Numbered from the stretch's first letter, positions 27,327 to 37,000 are shown. The stretch is 64,000 bases of DNA from Flavobacterium pallidum (GCF_003097535.1 NZ_CP029187.1:3100001-3164000); one strand, 5' to 3'. Notes: generated from the letters alone by a model not told the origin. Program-made: numbers and translations.

Positions 27327-27725
27327 GGGGTCGACTGGTTTTGACAGCAGGTCGAATTGAACGATAAGCATGCCGAGAATGGGGACAATTTCTCGTTAAT
27401 CCAAAAGTCCCAACACTTTTACACGGCGAAAATAACTACGCTTTAGCTGCTTAATCCGAATTATAGTACGATGAGCCACGTCTCTGCAAGGCAGGGAAGC
27501 TGGATTCTCCTTGAAAGCCCTGGTCTGTGGCGTTCTTTAAAGGGGAACCGTAAAAATAGACCTAGGGATGTTGAAGCTTCGGCGCCATCCTGACAACTAA
27601 GAAGCTAAGCATCAGTCGGCTGTTCCTGGCCACAGCTGATGACGAAAATCCAATCAGGAAATAAGCATGTAGAAAGTCCTTTGGTTGCCTGTTTGGACCC
27701 GGGTTCGATTCCCGGCGACTCCACC
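27327..27725 (+). ncRNA. ssrA: tmRNA (SsrA), tag GENNYALAA
   Basis: The 5' end GGGGTCG pairs with CGACTCC at 27716-27722 to form the acceptor stem, and the T arm (GGGTTCGATTCCC) is intact. The tag frame runs from 27425 to the stop at 52-54 of the same block (27452-27454) and encodes GENNYALAA, the Bacteroidetes-type degradation tag. The RNA rescues stalled ribosomes and marks the nascent peptide for proteolysis. After the discriminator A the genome reads CCT, so the CCA end is completed by tRNA nucleotidyltransferase. The 3' end doubles as an integration site: a recombinase fragment abuts it on the opposite strand. Confidence 0.97.
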
Positions 27726-28130
27726 TGACGGGACAAGATGATATTTTTATCGTTTTGTCCCGTTTTTATTTGTTGTAACTTATTGTTATTCAATAAAATA
27801 AGAAGGAGTAAATCGTTGATTCTCGGAGTTCGACATTTGTTTTCTGAAAATTCAATTTTTTCGGGGAATATCGAACTCAGCAACCTTTGTTTTCTGATAA
27901 CATCAGCATTTTGGTAGGTTGAGCGAATATTGCTTAATAAATCAATCCCGTTAGCTATCATCTTTTTTAATTCGGAATTATTAGTCACATTGACTTTTAT
28001 CGACTTATTCAAATCGTCAAGTTCATTTTGATATTGCATTTTCTTTTTACCATACTCTTCGGCAGAAATCACGTCGTCAACCAATAAATCCTGAAGTTTG
28101 TCTAAACGATGGAAAGTAGCTGAATTTTAG
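27605..28130 (-). pseudogene. C-terminal remnant of a large serine recombinase
   Basis: The readable part (LDKLQDLLVDDVISAEEY, then coiled-coil residues and a basic tail with RKQRLLSSIFPEKIEF) matches the C-terminal coiled-coil region of serine site-specific recombinases. The catalytic resolvase domain and zinc ribbon are missing; a stop lies in frame just upstream, and only a TTG could start it. The 3' part runs antisense into the tmRNA, giving the ESPGIEPGSKQ tail seen when such genes end in their attachment site. It is a relic of an element once integrated at ssrA. Confidence 0.75.
27728..27768 (+). terminator. Terminator of tmRNA
   Basis: A 9-bp perfect stem (ACGGGACAA with TTGTCCCGT) followed by TTTTTA, starting 3 bases after the tmRNA. 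The frame of the recombinase fragment passes through it on the other strand. Confidence 0.85.
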
Positions 28131-28422
28131 ATTTTATAGCCTTAACATCAATTTGTAAAATTCAATAGACTTCAAAACTTTCCCAGAAATTCAATTACAT
28201 AAAGTACCGATAGCCATTTTACTTTTACGAAAATCAGGCAGCGCTCGTGCCTTTGCATTTATTTATACGATAAAATGTAGCCTAATACGTCATAATTTTT
28301 CGCATTAATCGTGTAATATCGTTATTCTGCCTATTTAAATTATATAATACACTAAATAAAATGTTAAAGAGTGTCGATTTGTTACCTTTGTCAATTTAAA
28401 ATAATCGCTCTATATTATTTAC
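28131..28422. other. Intergenic region upstream of the PAS/GAF kinase gene
   Basis: About 290 AT-rich bases with no coding signal. It carries the kinase gene's promoter at its right end; no other structure is evident. Confidence 0.6.
28383..28390 (+). promoter_or_regulatory. Promoter -7 element of the PAS/GAF kinase gene
   Basis: TACCTTTG is an exact TAnnTTTG match 32 bases before the ATG at 28423. A clear -33 element is not visible. Confidence 0.55.
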
Positions 28423-31400
28423 ATGCCAAATAATGTCATTTTTTTACCTGAAGGCTTACAAATCATCAATTTCAATTGGCAATATATATACCTAAATGAC
28501 ATTGCATTAGCCCATGCCGGAAAAGTCCGGAAAGAACTTATTGGGGTCACGATGATGTGCGCTTTCCCAGGAATAGAGACCTTGCCTTTTTTTTCAATGC
28601 TGAAAGAAAGTATGGCAACACGAGAAGCGATACGATTTGAAAATCAATTTGTTTATGAAAATGGTGTTTCATGTTGGTTCGACCTTCGGGTACAACCTTG
28701 TGATGAAGGCATCAGTATCTACTCTTTAGATATAACTGAAAGAAAAGAACAGGAAAACAAACTGAAAAAAGCCAATGAGTTGTACGCATTGCTTACACAT
28801 ATCAGTCAGAAAATAGTAACTGTTAAGGATGAAGATGAACTTTTCAGGGATTGCTGCAGCCTTGCATTGCGATTTGGCGATTTTAAAATGGCATGGATTG
28901 GCCTGTTCGATACCGACCTGAAGGTCCTGACAATGGTAGATCAAAGTGGCATCCCGGAGGAAGAACTGGCACTATTTCATGAAGCACTTAAAAAACCAAA
29001 CGACCAACTTGCCTACATTGTGAAGTCAGGAAAATATTATATTTCAACCGATATTCAAAACGACACAGAGCTTCAGCCATGGCGACTATACGCCCGGAAA
29101 CACTCCATCACCTCCTGTATTTTACTTCCGATAAGGAAGTCAGGGCAAATCATAGGGCTTTTCAGCCTTTACTCGGCAGAATCGCATTTGTCAGATGATG
29201 AAATCACATTACTTGAACAAATTACGACTGACATATCACAGGCGCTGGATATATTTGAACAGGTAAAAAAACAGCAGGAGACACAAAAATTATTATTGCA
29301 ACACGAGCAGCAATTCAGGTATACACTGGACCACATGATCGAGGGAGCGCAAATTCATGATTTTGACTGGCGCTACACGTATGTCAATGATGCATTGGTT
29401 AAATACACTACTTATCAGAAAGAGGAATTGATAGGTTATACAATAATGGACAAATTTCCGGGCATAGAGCAGACACCGGTGTTTGCCACGTTGGAACGCT
29501 GTATGAGGGAACGTATTTCTGAGAAAATGGAAACCGAATTTATTTTTCCCGATGGTTCGACAGGCAATTTCGAATTAAGTATCCAACCCGTTCCGGAGGG
29601 CCTCTTTATCCTATCATGGGATACAGGGAAACAATTAAAGGCAAAAGAAAAACTTACAAAGGCCAACAGGCTGTATGCATTTACCAGCGCGATTAACCAG
29701 AATATCGTACAAATCAATAACGAGCAGGAACTGTTGGACAATATCTGTAGAAGCGCATACAATATTGGTGGATTTAAACTTGCCTGGATCAAACTGCTCG
29801 ATGGTCAGTACATTAAAAGGGTAAGCACGGCCGGCACCGAGGAGGGTATGGCTTTTGCTGCCAGGTTCAGCCATCAGCACGTAGACGATCCGGTTCTTGC
29901 AGGTACTACCACTGAGATTGTCCTCCGTTCGGGGAAGTATACCATCATCAATGATGTCATGAACAATGATGAAATGGCATTCTGGAAACCTTACATGCGC
30001 GAATGCGGAGTGCAATCATCCATTGCGCTTCCAATTAAGAAGTTCGGTGTAACTGTTGGGGTATTTGGATTGCAATCGGGCGTTATAGATTTTTTTGATA
30101 AAGAAGAAACCGCCTTATTACTGGAAGTAGCCGATGACATATCTTTTGCGCTTGAAAATTTTGAAAAAGCCAGACTCCATAAGGCCACTGAGGAACTTCT
30201 TGAGAAAAATGAAAGACTATTCCGGGCCCTTATAGAAAAAAGTGTCGACATCAAAACGCTGACAACCTCCGACGGTCAGATTATTTATGGTAGTCCGTCG
30301 CTGACCAAAATTATGGGCTACGGCATCGGAGAGTTACTTCACACCTCATTGTTAGACCTTATACATCCGGACGATCTTCGGGCATTTACAGATCGCAGGA
30401 ACCGAATCATTGGCACTGCGGGTGCAACTTTTAATTTTCAACACCGCAAAAAGCATAAGGATGGGCGTTGGCTTTGGTTTGAAGGAAGTGTCACCAATAT
30501 GCTAAACGAACCGGGAATTGGGGCAATGGTATCTAATTTCAGGGATATAACAGATAAAAAGTTATTGGAGCAGCAGCAGGAGTTCGACCGAAACAACCTG
30601 AACGCCCTGATTAACAACACGAATGACTTATTGTGGAGCATTGACAGGGATTATAAGTTGATCACTTCTAACCTGCCATTCGATGAGTTCGTTAAGAAGC
30701 TTTCAGGCAAAGCAGTCAAAAAAGGAATTGATGTGCTTAAAAACAGCGGCAACCGGAAGCAGTCGTTGAGATTTCGTAAATTTTATGAACGTGCCTTTTC
30801 CGGAGAACAGTTTACCACTCTTGAGCACAATACCCACCCGGAAGAGTTCTGGTCCGAAATTTCTTTCTGTCCCATCCGAAAAGGAAATGAGATTATTGGT
30901 GCCGCCTGCCATTCCAGAAATATCACTGAACGGATCAAAGCCGAGCATTTATTACGCCAAAGCGATATATTCAACCGCGGTATATTGGATTCTTTAAGTG
31001 CCCATATCGCTGTCGTCAATGCGTCCGGCCAAATCATTACTGTGAACGATTCCTGGAGACGCTTTGCCATAGAAAATAGTGATTCCGGATTGAAAAGCAC
31101 CAGTGAGGGAAAAAACTATTTTGAGACATTCCGCAATGCATCAGAAAATGGTGATATGGATGCAGCCAACGTGCTTAAGCAGATTAAGGAAGTGATAAAG
31201 GGAACGCTAACAGACTTTTACTATGAATACCCATGCCACTCCGAAACTGAAGAACGATGGTTTTCAATGCTTGTCCGTAAGTTTGAGAGCGATGAAACGC
31301 TCATCGTGATCTCACATCAGGATATCACAAACCGTAAACTTATTGAAAGCCAATTGCTCCTCAATAATGAATCGCTTCAAAAGACCAACAACGAGCTGGA

Positions 31401-32070
31401 TCGATTCGTATACAGTGTATCGCATGACCTACGCTCGCCACTGACGTCCGTATTGGGACTTACCGGCCTGATTGAGGCAGAAAGTAAGGAAGAAGATACG
31501 TTGCTGCATATCGGCATGATCAAAAACAGTATTACAAGGCTGGATAATTTCATCCGGAATATCCTTAGCTATTCCAGGAACAACCGCACTGAAGTACGAA
31601 GCGAAGAGATTCGCGTCAGTGAAACGGTCAATGAAATCGTAACCATGCTTTCAGGAGCAAAGGAGGCGGACGGCATACGGCTCGAAATTGATATTGTTGA
31701 GGACTTTACGTTTTATTCCGACAGCCAGCGTTTTACTACCATCCTGGAGAACCTGATTTCCAATGCCATCAAATACCATAAAAAAGAAATCCCGGATAGG
31801 TTTATAAAAATATCCGGCACTGTTGACGAACAAACCCTTCAACTGCAAATTGAGGACAACGGCATCGGTATTGCGAAAATACATCATGCCAAAATATTTG
31901 ACATGTTCTTCCGTCTGGCCAACACCGGCAATGGTTCCGGAATCGGATTGTATATAGTAAGGGAAAGCATAGAGAAAATGAACGGTAGCATTGCAATTGA
32001 TTCCGCGGAAGGCAGGGGTACCAAATTTACAATAACATTAAAAAATCTAAGTCATGAAATCCACTCCTGA
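28423..32070 (+). CDS. Cytoplasmic hybrid-less sensor histidine kinase with alternating PAS and GAF domains
   Basis: 1215 residues and no transmembrane segment. Domains in order: PAS (1-105), GAF (110-270), PAS (285-400), GAF (405-570), three more PAS domains (575-970), HisKA with phosphoacceptor H1001 in YSVSHDLRSP, and HATPase with N box NLISNAIKYH, G1 DNGIGI and G2 NGSGIGLYIV. The first PAS-GAF and second PAS-GAF are internal duplicates. It is a soluble sensor, perhaps of redox, light or small ligands; no cofactor Cys or heme motif stands out. It overlaps the next gene by 17 bases, so kinase and receiver are translationally coupled. Confidence 0.92.
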   Translation: MPNNVIFLPEGLQIINFNWQYIYLNDIALAHAGKVRKELIGVTMMCAFPGIETLPFFSMLKESMATREAIRFENQFVYENGVSCWFDLRVQPCDEGISIYSLDITERKEQENKLKKANELYALLTHISQKIVTVKDEDELFRDCCSLALRFGDFKMAWIGLFDTDLKVLTMVDQSGIPEEELALFHEALKKPNDQLAYIVKSGKYYISTDIQNDTELQPWRLYARKHSITSCILLPIRKSGQIIGLFSLYSAESHLSDDEITLLEQITTDISQALDIFEQVKKQQETQKLLLQHEQQFRYTLDHMIEGAQIHDFDWRYTYVNDALVKYTTYQKEELIGYTIMDKFPGIEQTPVFATLERCMRERISEKMETEFIFPDGSTGNFELSIQPVPEGLFILSWDTGKQLKAKEKLTKANRLYAFTSAINQNIVQINNEQELLDNICRSAYNIGGFKLAWIKLLDGQYIKRVSTAGTEEGMAFAARFSHQHVDDPVLAGTTTEIVLRSGKYTIINDVMNNDEMAFWKPYMRECGVQSSIALPIKKFGVTVGVFGLQSGVIDFFDKEETALLLEVADDISFALENFEKARLHKATEELLEKNERLFRALIEKSVDIKTLTTSDGQIIYGSPSLTKIMGYGIGELLHTSLLDLIHPDDLRAFTDRRNRIIGTAGATFNFQHRKKHKDGRWLWFEGSVTNMLNEPGIGAMVSNFRDITDKKLLEQQQEFDRNNLNALINNTNDLLWSIDRDYKLITSNLPFDEFVKKLSGKAVKKGIDVLKNSGNRKQSLRFRKFYERAFSGEQFTTLEHNTHPEEFWSEISFCPIRKGNEIIGAACHSRNITERIKAEHLLRQSDIFNRGILDSLSAHIAVVNASGQIITVNDSWRRFAIENSDSGLKSTSEGKNYFETFRNASENGDMDAANVLKQIKEVIKGTLTDFYYEYPCHSETEERWFSMLVRKFESDETLIVISHQDITNRKLIESQLLLNNESLQKTNNELDRFVYSVSHDLRSPLTSVLGLTGLIEAESKEEDTLLHIGMIKNSITRLDNFIRNILSYSRNNRTEVRSEEIRVSETVNEIVTMLSGAKEADGIRLEIDIVEDFTFYSDSQRFTTILENLISNAIKYHKKEIPDRFIKISGTVDEQTLQLQIEDNGIGIAKIHHAKIFDMFFRLANTGNGSGIGLYIVRESIEKMNGSIAIDSAEGRGTKFTITLKNLSHEIHS

Positions 32071-32464
32071 TGTTCCGTGTAAAAGTGTTATGGTTGTCGA
32101 TGACAGCGATATCGACCGTTATATTGCAAAAAAAATCCTCGCGCAGCACGATCCGTTTTGCCCTGAGGTAATGTCTTATGAAAATCCGCTGGAGGCCCTA
32201 AGTTATCTTGGTTTGAATCAGGAGAATATTGAAGCACTGCCAAAATTCATTTTCCTTGATATCTATATGCCGGAAATGTCCGGTTTCGAATTCATGGAAG
32301 CGTACAGCCATTTTTCAGGCACGCTGAAAAATCATTGTTCGGTGTACATCGTGTCATCGACGATCGATCCGCATGATTTGGTACGTGCTAAAAAAGATGC
32401 GAATGTCGTGGAATTGCACGTAAAGCCTATAAACAGCCAATTCCTGTCAAAGCTTGCCGGATAA
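32054..32464 (+). CDS. Stand-alone response regulator receiver
   Basis: 136 residues, a single REC domain with acidic pair in VVDDSD, phosphoacceptor D69 in FLDIYMPEMSG, Thr/Ser in IVSST and the conserved Lys in HVKPI. It has no output domain, so it acts by protein contact or as a phosphorelay intermediate. It overlaps the kinase gene and is therefore its likely partner. A paralogue of similar size lies at 33356. Confidence 0.93.
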   Translation: MKSTPDVPCKSVMVVDDSDIDRYIAKKILAQHDPFCPEVMSYENPLEALSYLGLNQENIEALPKFIFLDIYMPEMSGFEFMEAYSHFSGTLKNHCSVYIVSSTIDPHDLVRAKKDANVVELHVKPINSQFLSKLAG

Positions 32465-32557
32465 AAGATTATACCGATAATAGCATTACTTTATTATCTT
32501 ATATAATATCAGAAAAAATACTTTGCCTTTAATCGATTGACTAATAAAAAACATCGA

Positions 32558-33313
32558 ATGAATTTAATGCCTATCAACTCGATTATTGTAAGTAAAGATT
32601 CGGAAAGTATTGCCATGCTCAGGAATTTTGAAAAAGAAAATGCGATAATCCTGCAGATTACGGGTGTGGCAGACGGTGCTGATGAAGGCGTTGCGCTTAC
32701 GTACCTGAAAAGACCGGATCTGATATTCCTGGACGGGAAAGTCGATACAACCCTTTTTTTTAATCAATTAGGCAGGAAAGAATTTAATATCCCGAAAGTC
32801 ATCGTAATTTCGACGGATTACTATGATGCCGTAAAAGCATTTACATATAATGCCGTTGATTTTATACTGAAACCCGCCGGGTTCAATGTGATAATGATGG
32901 CGATGTACAAAGTAATCAAGCGCATCGAAATGGAACGCTCCTTACAAAACCAGAATGTTGAAAAAGTTTCCCGAAGCAGTGACAGCGCCAAAGGATTTGT
33001 AGCAGTATCATCACTTGACAAAATTGAATTGCTTCAGATGTCGGATATCCTGTTCTGCAAGTCTGACGGAAGATATACTGTGTTTCATCTTTCAGACGGC
33101 AGGAAAGTCACATCGAGCCGCAATCTTGGAGAGTATAGTAAAATCCTTGATGATAATTTCTTCTTCAGGGTACACAATTCTTACATCGTGAATCTTTTAC
33201 ATGTGAAGCAGATTGTAAAGAAAGATGGCTATTTTTGCGAATTTGCAGCTGGTTTAACCGTTCCGGTTGCGACACGAAGACAGGAAGAATTCCAGAAATT
33301 CATGAAACTATAG
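32558..33313 (+). CDS. LytTR-family response regulator with degenerate acidic pocket
   Basis: 251 residues from the ATG at 32558; a TTG at 32537 would add seven residues but is less likely. The N-terminal receiver keeps the phosphoacceptor region LIFLDGKVD and the Lys of DFILKPAG, but the usual acidic pair after the first strand reads VSKDS, so metal binding may be weakened. A LytTR DNA-binding domain fills the C-terminal ~100 residues (LFCKSDGRYTVFHLSDG, RVHNSYIVNL). It is probably the transcriptional output of the kinase cluster; targets are unknown. Confidence 0.9.
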   Translation: MNLMPINSIIVSKDSESIAMLRNFEKENAIILQITGVADGADEGVALTYLKRPDLIFLDGKVDTTLFFNQLGRKEFNIPKVIVISTDYYDAVKAFTYNAVDFILKPAGFNVIMMAMYKVIKRIEMERSLQNQNVEKVSRSSDSAKGFVAVSSLDKIELLQMSDILFCKSDGRYTVFHLSDGRKVTSSRNLGEYSKILDDNFFFRVHNSYIVNLLHVKQIVKKDGYFCEFAAGLTVPVATRRQEEFQKFMKL

Positions 33314-33355
33314 CAATCCTCCCATCAACTGACATGAACTACAAAAGCGTATAAA

Positions 33356-33760
33356 ATGAAAACACCGTTTAAGCAAATTATGATTATTGATGATAATCCA
33401 GTGGATTTGTACATTGGATCGCGTATGATCATAAACAACCTGTTCGCCGAAAAAGTAAATGAATGCTCTTCTGCATCAGAAGCATTGCAGTTCCTGCAAA
33501 ACAATCAGGATGATCCGGAAAAGCTGCCACAGGTGATTTTCGTCGACATATACATGCCGGAGATGTCGGGTTTTGATTTTATGGATCAATATGCAATGCT
33601 GCCTCCATCGCTTAAAAACCATTGCAGGGTGTACATACTTTCCTCTTCAATTGATGACACCGATATTGTCCGTTCGCAGGTCGATCCCAATACCGGTGTA
33701 TTCCTGGTAAAGCCCATTACCAAGGAATTCCTGGACAGGATTGCTGACGGGACTTACTAA
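33356..33760 (+). CDS. Stand-alone response regulator receiver, paralogue
   Basis: 134 residues, REC domain only: acidic pair in MIIDDNP, phosphoacceptor D64 in FVDIYMPEMSG, and Lys in LVKPIT. It is clearly related to the 32054 product (same IYMPEMSGF core and C-terminal layout). Two receivers around a LytTR regulator suggest a branched relay or a phosphate sink. Confidence 0.93.
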   Translation: MKTPFKQIMIIDDNPVDLYIGSRMIINNLFAEKVNECSSASEALQFLQNNQDDPEKLPQVIFVDIYMPEMSGFDFMDQYAMLPPSLKNHCRVYILSSSIDDTDIVRSQVDPNTGVFLVKPITKEFLDRIADGTY

Positions 33761-34022
33761 GTTTCATCCGTTCTCCCGGCATGCGATTTACTTCTGTCCC
33801 TTTTTATTTATCCGGTCAATTTTACAATGAAATGAACACAGACCAGTTCATTTTTAATCTCAGCCCGACCACCTAAAAGTACTTATACCTTATTTCACGC
33901 AGTTATACTCCGTAACGCGCGAATATTACTTTTACCCTTCTTTATTGTGAATTAAGGCAGACATTTACCCTAACCAATACAACGAATTGGTGCAGATAAT
34001 TCTCACTTTAACGCTCCATATC

Positions 34023-34886
34023 ATGAAAAAAATTACAAAAAAAGGTAACGGCCTGCTGTGTGTTGCATTTGTACTGTCCGCTTTTCTGTCTTCTTCAATA
34101 GCCACAGCGGCACAATCGGGAATAAAAGTATCGAACTCGGTTCACACTGCGAACCGATATGCACCAACACTGACAACAGATTCATTGAACAGCGTAAACG
34201 TAACGGATACTACTGAGGTTGAAAAACATCGCATCTGGCTTACACTTGAGGCGGACAATTTGGTAACTACCATTTTGGTAGGTTACGTTCCCGGTGCGAC
34301 TTTAGGGGTAGATGCCGGTTACGATTGCGTAAATTTCTGGAACCCTGACAGCGCATTTTATTCCTTGATTTACGGAGATGCATACCTCATCCAGGGCCGT
34401 CCTCTGCCATTCACAACTGATGACGTAGTGCCGTTGGGCTTCAAAGCGTTGCAGGCAGGGAATCTTATCATTTCTGTTATTGATGCGGATGGCATATTTT
34501 CCGAAGGCCAGGAAATACTCTTAAGAGACAAACTTAACGGTACGACGAGCAGCATTAACAATACCCCTTACAATTTCACCAGCGATAGCGGGACTTTTAA
34601 TGACCGTTTTGAAATCGTATACACCAATGCCAATCTGGCAATCAGCACATTTGGTATTGCCAAAGATGTAAGAGTCTATGCTAAAGAAGGCAAAGTATTT
34701 GTACAAAGTCCTGAGAACATCGATACAGTCAGGATATTCGATCTTCAGGGAAGATTGCTTTCAGAACGCAGTGATGTAAATGGTCCTTATTATCAAACAG
34801 AAGAGTTAGAGGCTGGCAGACAACTTTTGATTGTTCAGGTTGCAGACAAACAAGGTCATACTATCGTAAAGAAAATCATGAATTGA
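34023..34886 (+). CDS. Exported T9SS-sorted protein of unknown function
   Basis: 287 residues from the ATG at 34023, which gives a clean signal peptide (KKGNGLLCVAFVLSAFLSSS...A). The middle is beta-rich with no family I recognise; it reads like a surface or matrix protein (NFWNPDSAFYSLIYGD). The last ~75 residues (VRVYAKEGKVFV, VRIFDLQGRLL, VKKIMN) fit a T9SS sorting domain. It stands alone after the phosphorelay genes and could be one of their targets. Confidence 0.8.
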   Translation: MKKITKKGNGLLCVAFVLSAFLSSSIATAAQSGIKVSNSVHTANRYAPTLTTDSLNSVNVTDTTEVEKHRIWLTLEADNLVTTILVGYVPGATLGVDAGYDCVNFWNPDSAFYSLIYGDAYLIQGRPLPFTTDDVVPLGFKALQAGNLIISVIDADGIFSEGQEILLRDKLNGTTSSINNTPYNFTSDSGTFNDRFEIVYTNANLAISTFGIAKDVRVYAKEGKVFVQSPENIDTVRIFDLQGRLLSERSDVNGPYYQTEELEAGRQLLIVQVADKQGHTIVKKIMN

Positions 34887-34921
34887 TTACCCATTTTATC
34901 CGATTGCCATCTGAATTTGGT

Positions 34922-34971
34922 GGGTAGTAATGCGAGTTGCAGCAGATGGAAGTTGCACGTCATTGCTACCC
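34922..34971. repeat. Inverted repeat after the T9SS gene
   Basis: GGGTAGTAATG pairs with CATTGCTACCC (one G-T pair) around a 28-nt loop. No T-tract follows, so it is not a standard terminator; an RNA processing or stability structure is possible. Confidence 0.4.
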
Positions 34972-35093
34972 GATGGCGCGGGTTGTAAAACTTAATTTAA
35001 AAAAACTGCATGCCGTGCTCCGGTAGAGTTTGTACGATTGTTCCGATTACAATGTGCGTTGATTCAATGTCAGGGCAGTACACAGCGAGCCGT

Positions 35094-36449
35094 TCATCCC
35101 ATTCCTTCAGGCCGGCAGCCGTAAGCAGATTCCACACCGTCAGTCATCCCCTCCGTTTCCAAGGCTTTGGCGCTTATTTTTCTGATAACGGCATCAAGTT
35201 GTTGGGAGGCATCACTGATCAGTCTTAAAATTTTTTTATTTTCAGGGTCTGTAATATCTTCAAAATTGAATAATGCCGTTAATCCCATAATACTGGAAAG
35301 TGGCGCCCTGACCTCATGCGATTGCGACCATGCTATTTCCCTGAATTTCGCATTCTGCCTTTCAATCCTTTTAAGGTAAAGGTGTTGCGTGGTGATATCT
35401 CTCGAAAAGCAGCTGATTCCTATGATTTCATCATTAATATCGCATATAGGGTTAAAGCTGATTTCTTCAAATATTTCCTTCCCGTCGTAAAGATCTTCAA
35501 CGACTATTTTATACGCTTCCCCTTCGAAGGCCCTTTTAAAATAGTCCTGCCACCTTAAAAAGCGCTCCTGATTGAAATCCGCTTCGTTTACAGTACCATC
35601 CGTTTTACCGGTAATCCATGCCAGGCGCTTCCAGAAAGCATCGTTGGCACTGATGATATTATTCTGGCGGTCGACAGACCAAATAATATCGGTGGTGTTA
35701 TTGATAATAGCACGCAGGCTGCGCTCGTCATTCGCAATTTTTTGCTGGATTTTCTTCTGCTCTGTGATGTCCACAAAATAAACCGCGATGCCGTCCTTGG
35801 TAGGATAAACGTTCATAGATCCCCAAACGCCAAGAGGGGCATACAATTCTTCAAAATGTACACTGATTCTATGTGTCATGGCTCTTTCATACTCTTCGTA
35901 GAATTTCCCTTCCCGGGAATGGGGAAAAGAATCCCACAGGTCTTTACCGATTACTTCTTCGCGCCTGCGGCCAAGTACCTTTTCTGCAGTTTTGTTGAAA
36001 TAGGTAATTTCCCAATTTCTGTTGAGCGCATAAAAACCGTCCGTGATACTTTCGAGGATATCGTGAATCTCGGCACTCTTTTCGGCAACTGCCATCTCGG
36101 TGCGTACTTTCTGGTCAATGTCGACTGCCAGGACTGATTTTGCATTCCTGCCGTTGAACTTCGTGCTGTGCGCATAGATATGCACATAAAATATATCGCC
36201 GTTTTTTCGGCAATGCTGCCACATACCAAAATCAAAGTAACTGTCAGGGACATTGACATTGGCTTTTATAAAAAATTCGATTGTATGTGATGGCCGTATC
36301 TGTGTTACTTTCAGAGAAAGGAACTCTTCCCTGCTATAGCCATATTGATGAAGGGTCGCATCATTAACCGCTAAAAAGTCATAGGTGCGGTCGTCATAGA
36401 TATACATTGGCGCCGGACTTTCATTAAAGAGCCGTCCGTAATTTTTCAT
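35094..36449 (-). CDS. PAS-PAS-PAS-HisKA protein lacking an ATPase domain
   Basis: 451 residues, soluble. Three PAS domains (about 1-120, 125-240, 245-365) are followed by a HisKA-like helix with H378 in AWSQSHEVRAPL and one more helix, after which the protein ends. No HATPase motifs (N, G1, G2) exist downstream in any frame close by, so this is not a truncated kinase frame. It could be phosphorylated in trans, or compete for dimerisation or for receivers of the nearby relay. It is convergent to the T9SS gene. Confidence 0.88.
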   Translation of the reverse strand: MKNYGRLFNESPAPMYIYDDRTYDFLAVNDATLHQYGYSREEFLSLKVTQIRPSHTIEFFIKANVNVPDSYFDFGMWQHCRKNGDIFYVHIYAHSTKFNGRNAKSVLAVDIDQKVRTEMAVAEKSAEIHDILESITDGFYALNRNWEITYFNKTAEKVLGRRREEVIGKDLWDSFPHSREGKFYEEYERAMTHRISVHFEELYAPLGVWGSMNVYPTKDGIAVYFVDITEQKKIQQKIANDERSLRAIINNTTDIIWSVDRQNNIISANDAFWKRLAWITGKTDGTVNEADFNQERFLRWQDYFKRAFEGEAYKIVVEDLYDGKEIFEEISFNPICDINDEIIGISCFSRDITTQHLYLKRIERQNAKFREIAWSQSHEVRAPLSSIMGLTALFNFEDITDPENKKILRLISDASQQLDAVIRKISAKALETEGMTDGVESAYGCRPEGMG

Positions 36450-36690
36450 TTTCTGTCAGTTAAGGAATGGGGCGATTCGCTGTCTACAAAATTATCGTTT
36501 TTCGAAGTAGCAATGGCCTTTTTAAGGATTTTATTCTCACGGTATTTTCGCTGTTGTAATACATGGCAAAAAAATATCAGAACACCCAACTGCCGTGAAC
36601 ATGCATTTATCCGGCAATAAACAGACCATATTGGGATGACCAGCAAATTGTGACTGCAGCATTTATACAAAAGCCAAGGCCAGCAACTTT

Positions 36691-36736
36691 AAATCCTCCA
36701 CCGGAAAGTTCGGTAATTGTATATTAGACTCCACAA
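36691..36736 (+). repeat. 46-bp direct repeat, left copy
   Basis: 41 of 46 bases match 52234-52279 in the same orientation; the shared core includes TAATTGTATATTA and ACTCCACAA. Both copies are followed by a terminator hairpin. They may be attachment-site remnants or the ends of a duplicated small RNA. Confidence 0.6.
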
Positions 36737-36756
36737 TTCTTACTTAATGTAAAAAA

Positions 36757-36790
36757 AAGCCCATAACCCTTAGTATTTATGGGCTTTTTA
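36757..36790 (+). terminator. Strong terminator next to the left 46-bp repeat
   Basis: A 10-bp perfect stem (AAGCCCATAA with TTATGGGCTT), 10-nt loop and T-tract. No upstream plus-strand gene is apparent, so it may end a small RNA that includes the 46-bp repeat. Confidence 0.8.
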
Positions 36791-37000
36791 TGCTTTTTGT
36801 CTCATAAAAATACCTAGTATCTTCTTTTATCCATGATATATTCAACTAAAGACGTCCTAATGAAGAATATTGCCCGGGATTTCGGTTATATTAAATAACG
36901 ATTGATAATGTAACATTAATTTAATGTTCGGATAATATGAAACCGGTAACTAAACTGATGAATCGTAAACTAATCATCAGAACAATTAAAAATTAGTATT

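Larger units (their letters stand above)
36450..37000. other. Intergenic region with terminator and 46-bp repeat
   Basis: About 550 bases without a convincing gene. It contains the left 46-bp repeat (36691-36736) and a strong terminator (36757-36790). A short frame on the minus strand near 36446-36670 has no recognisable features. Confidence 0.6.

Noticed and set aside
27002..27388. Minus-strand frame across the second dispersed repeat and tmRNA start
   Set aside because: It overlaps the tmRNA, its promoter and the repeat; no family match.
36691..36736. tRNA fragment as source of the 46-bp repeat
   Set aside because: The GTTCG...ACTCCAC similarity to the tmRNA 3' end is too short, and no stem of a tRNA arm forms.
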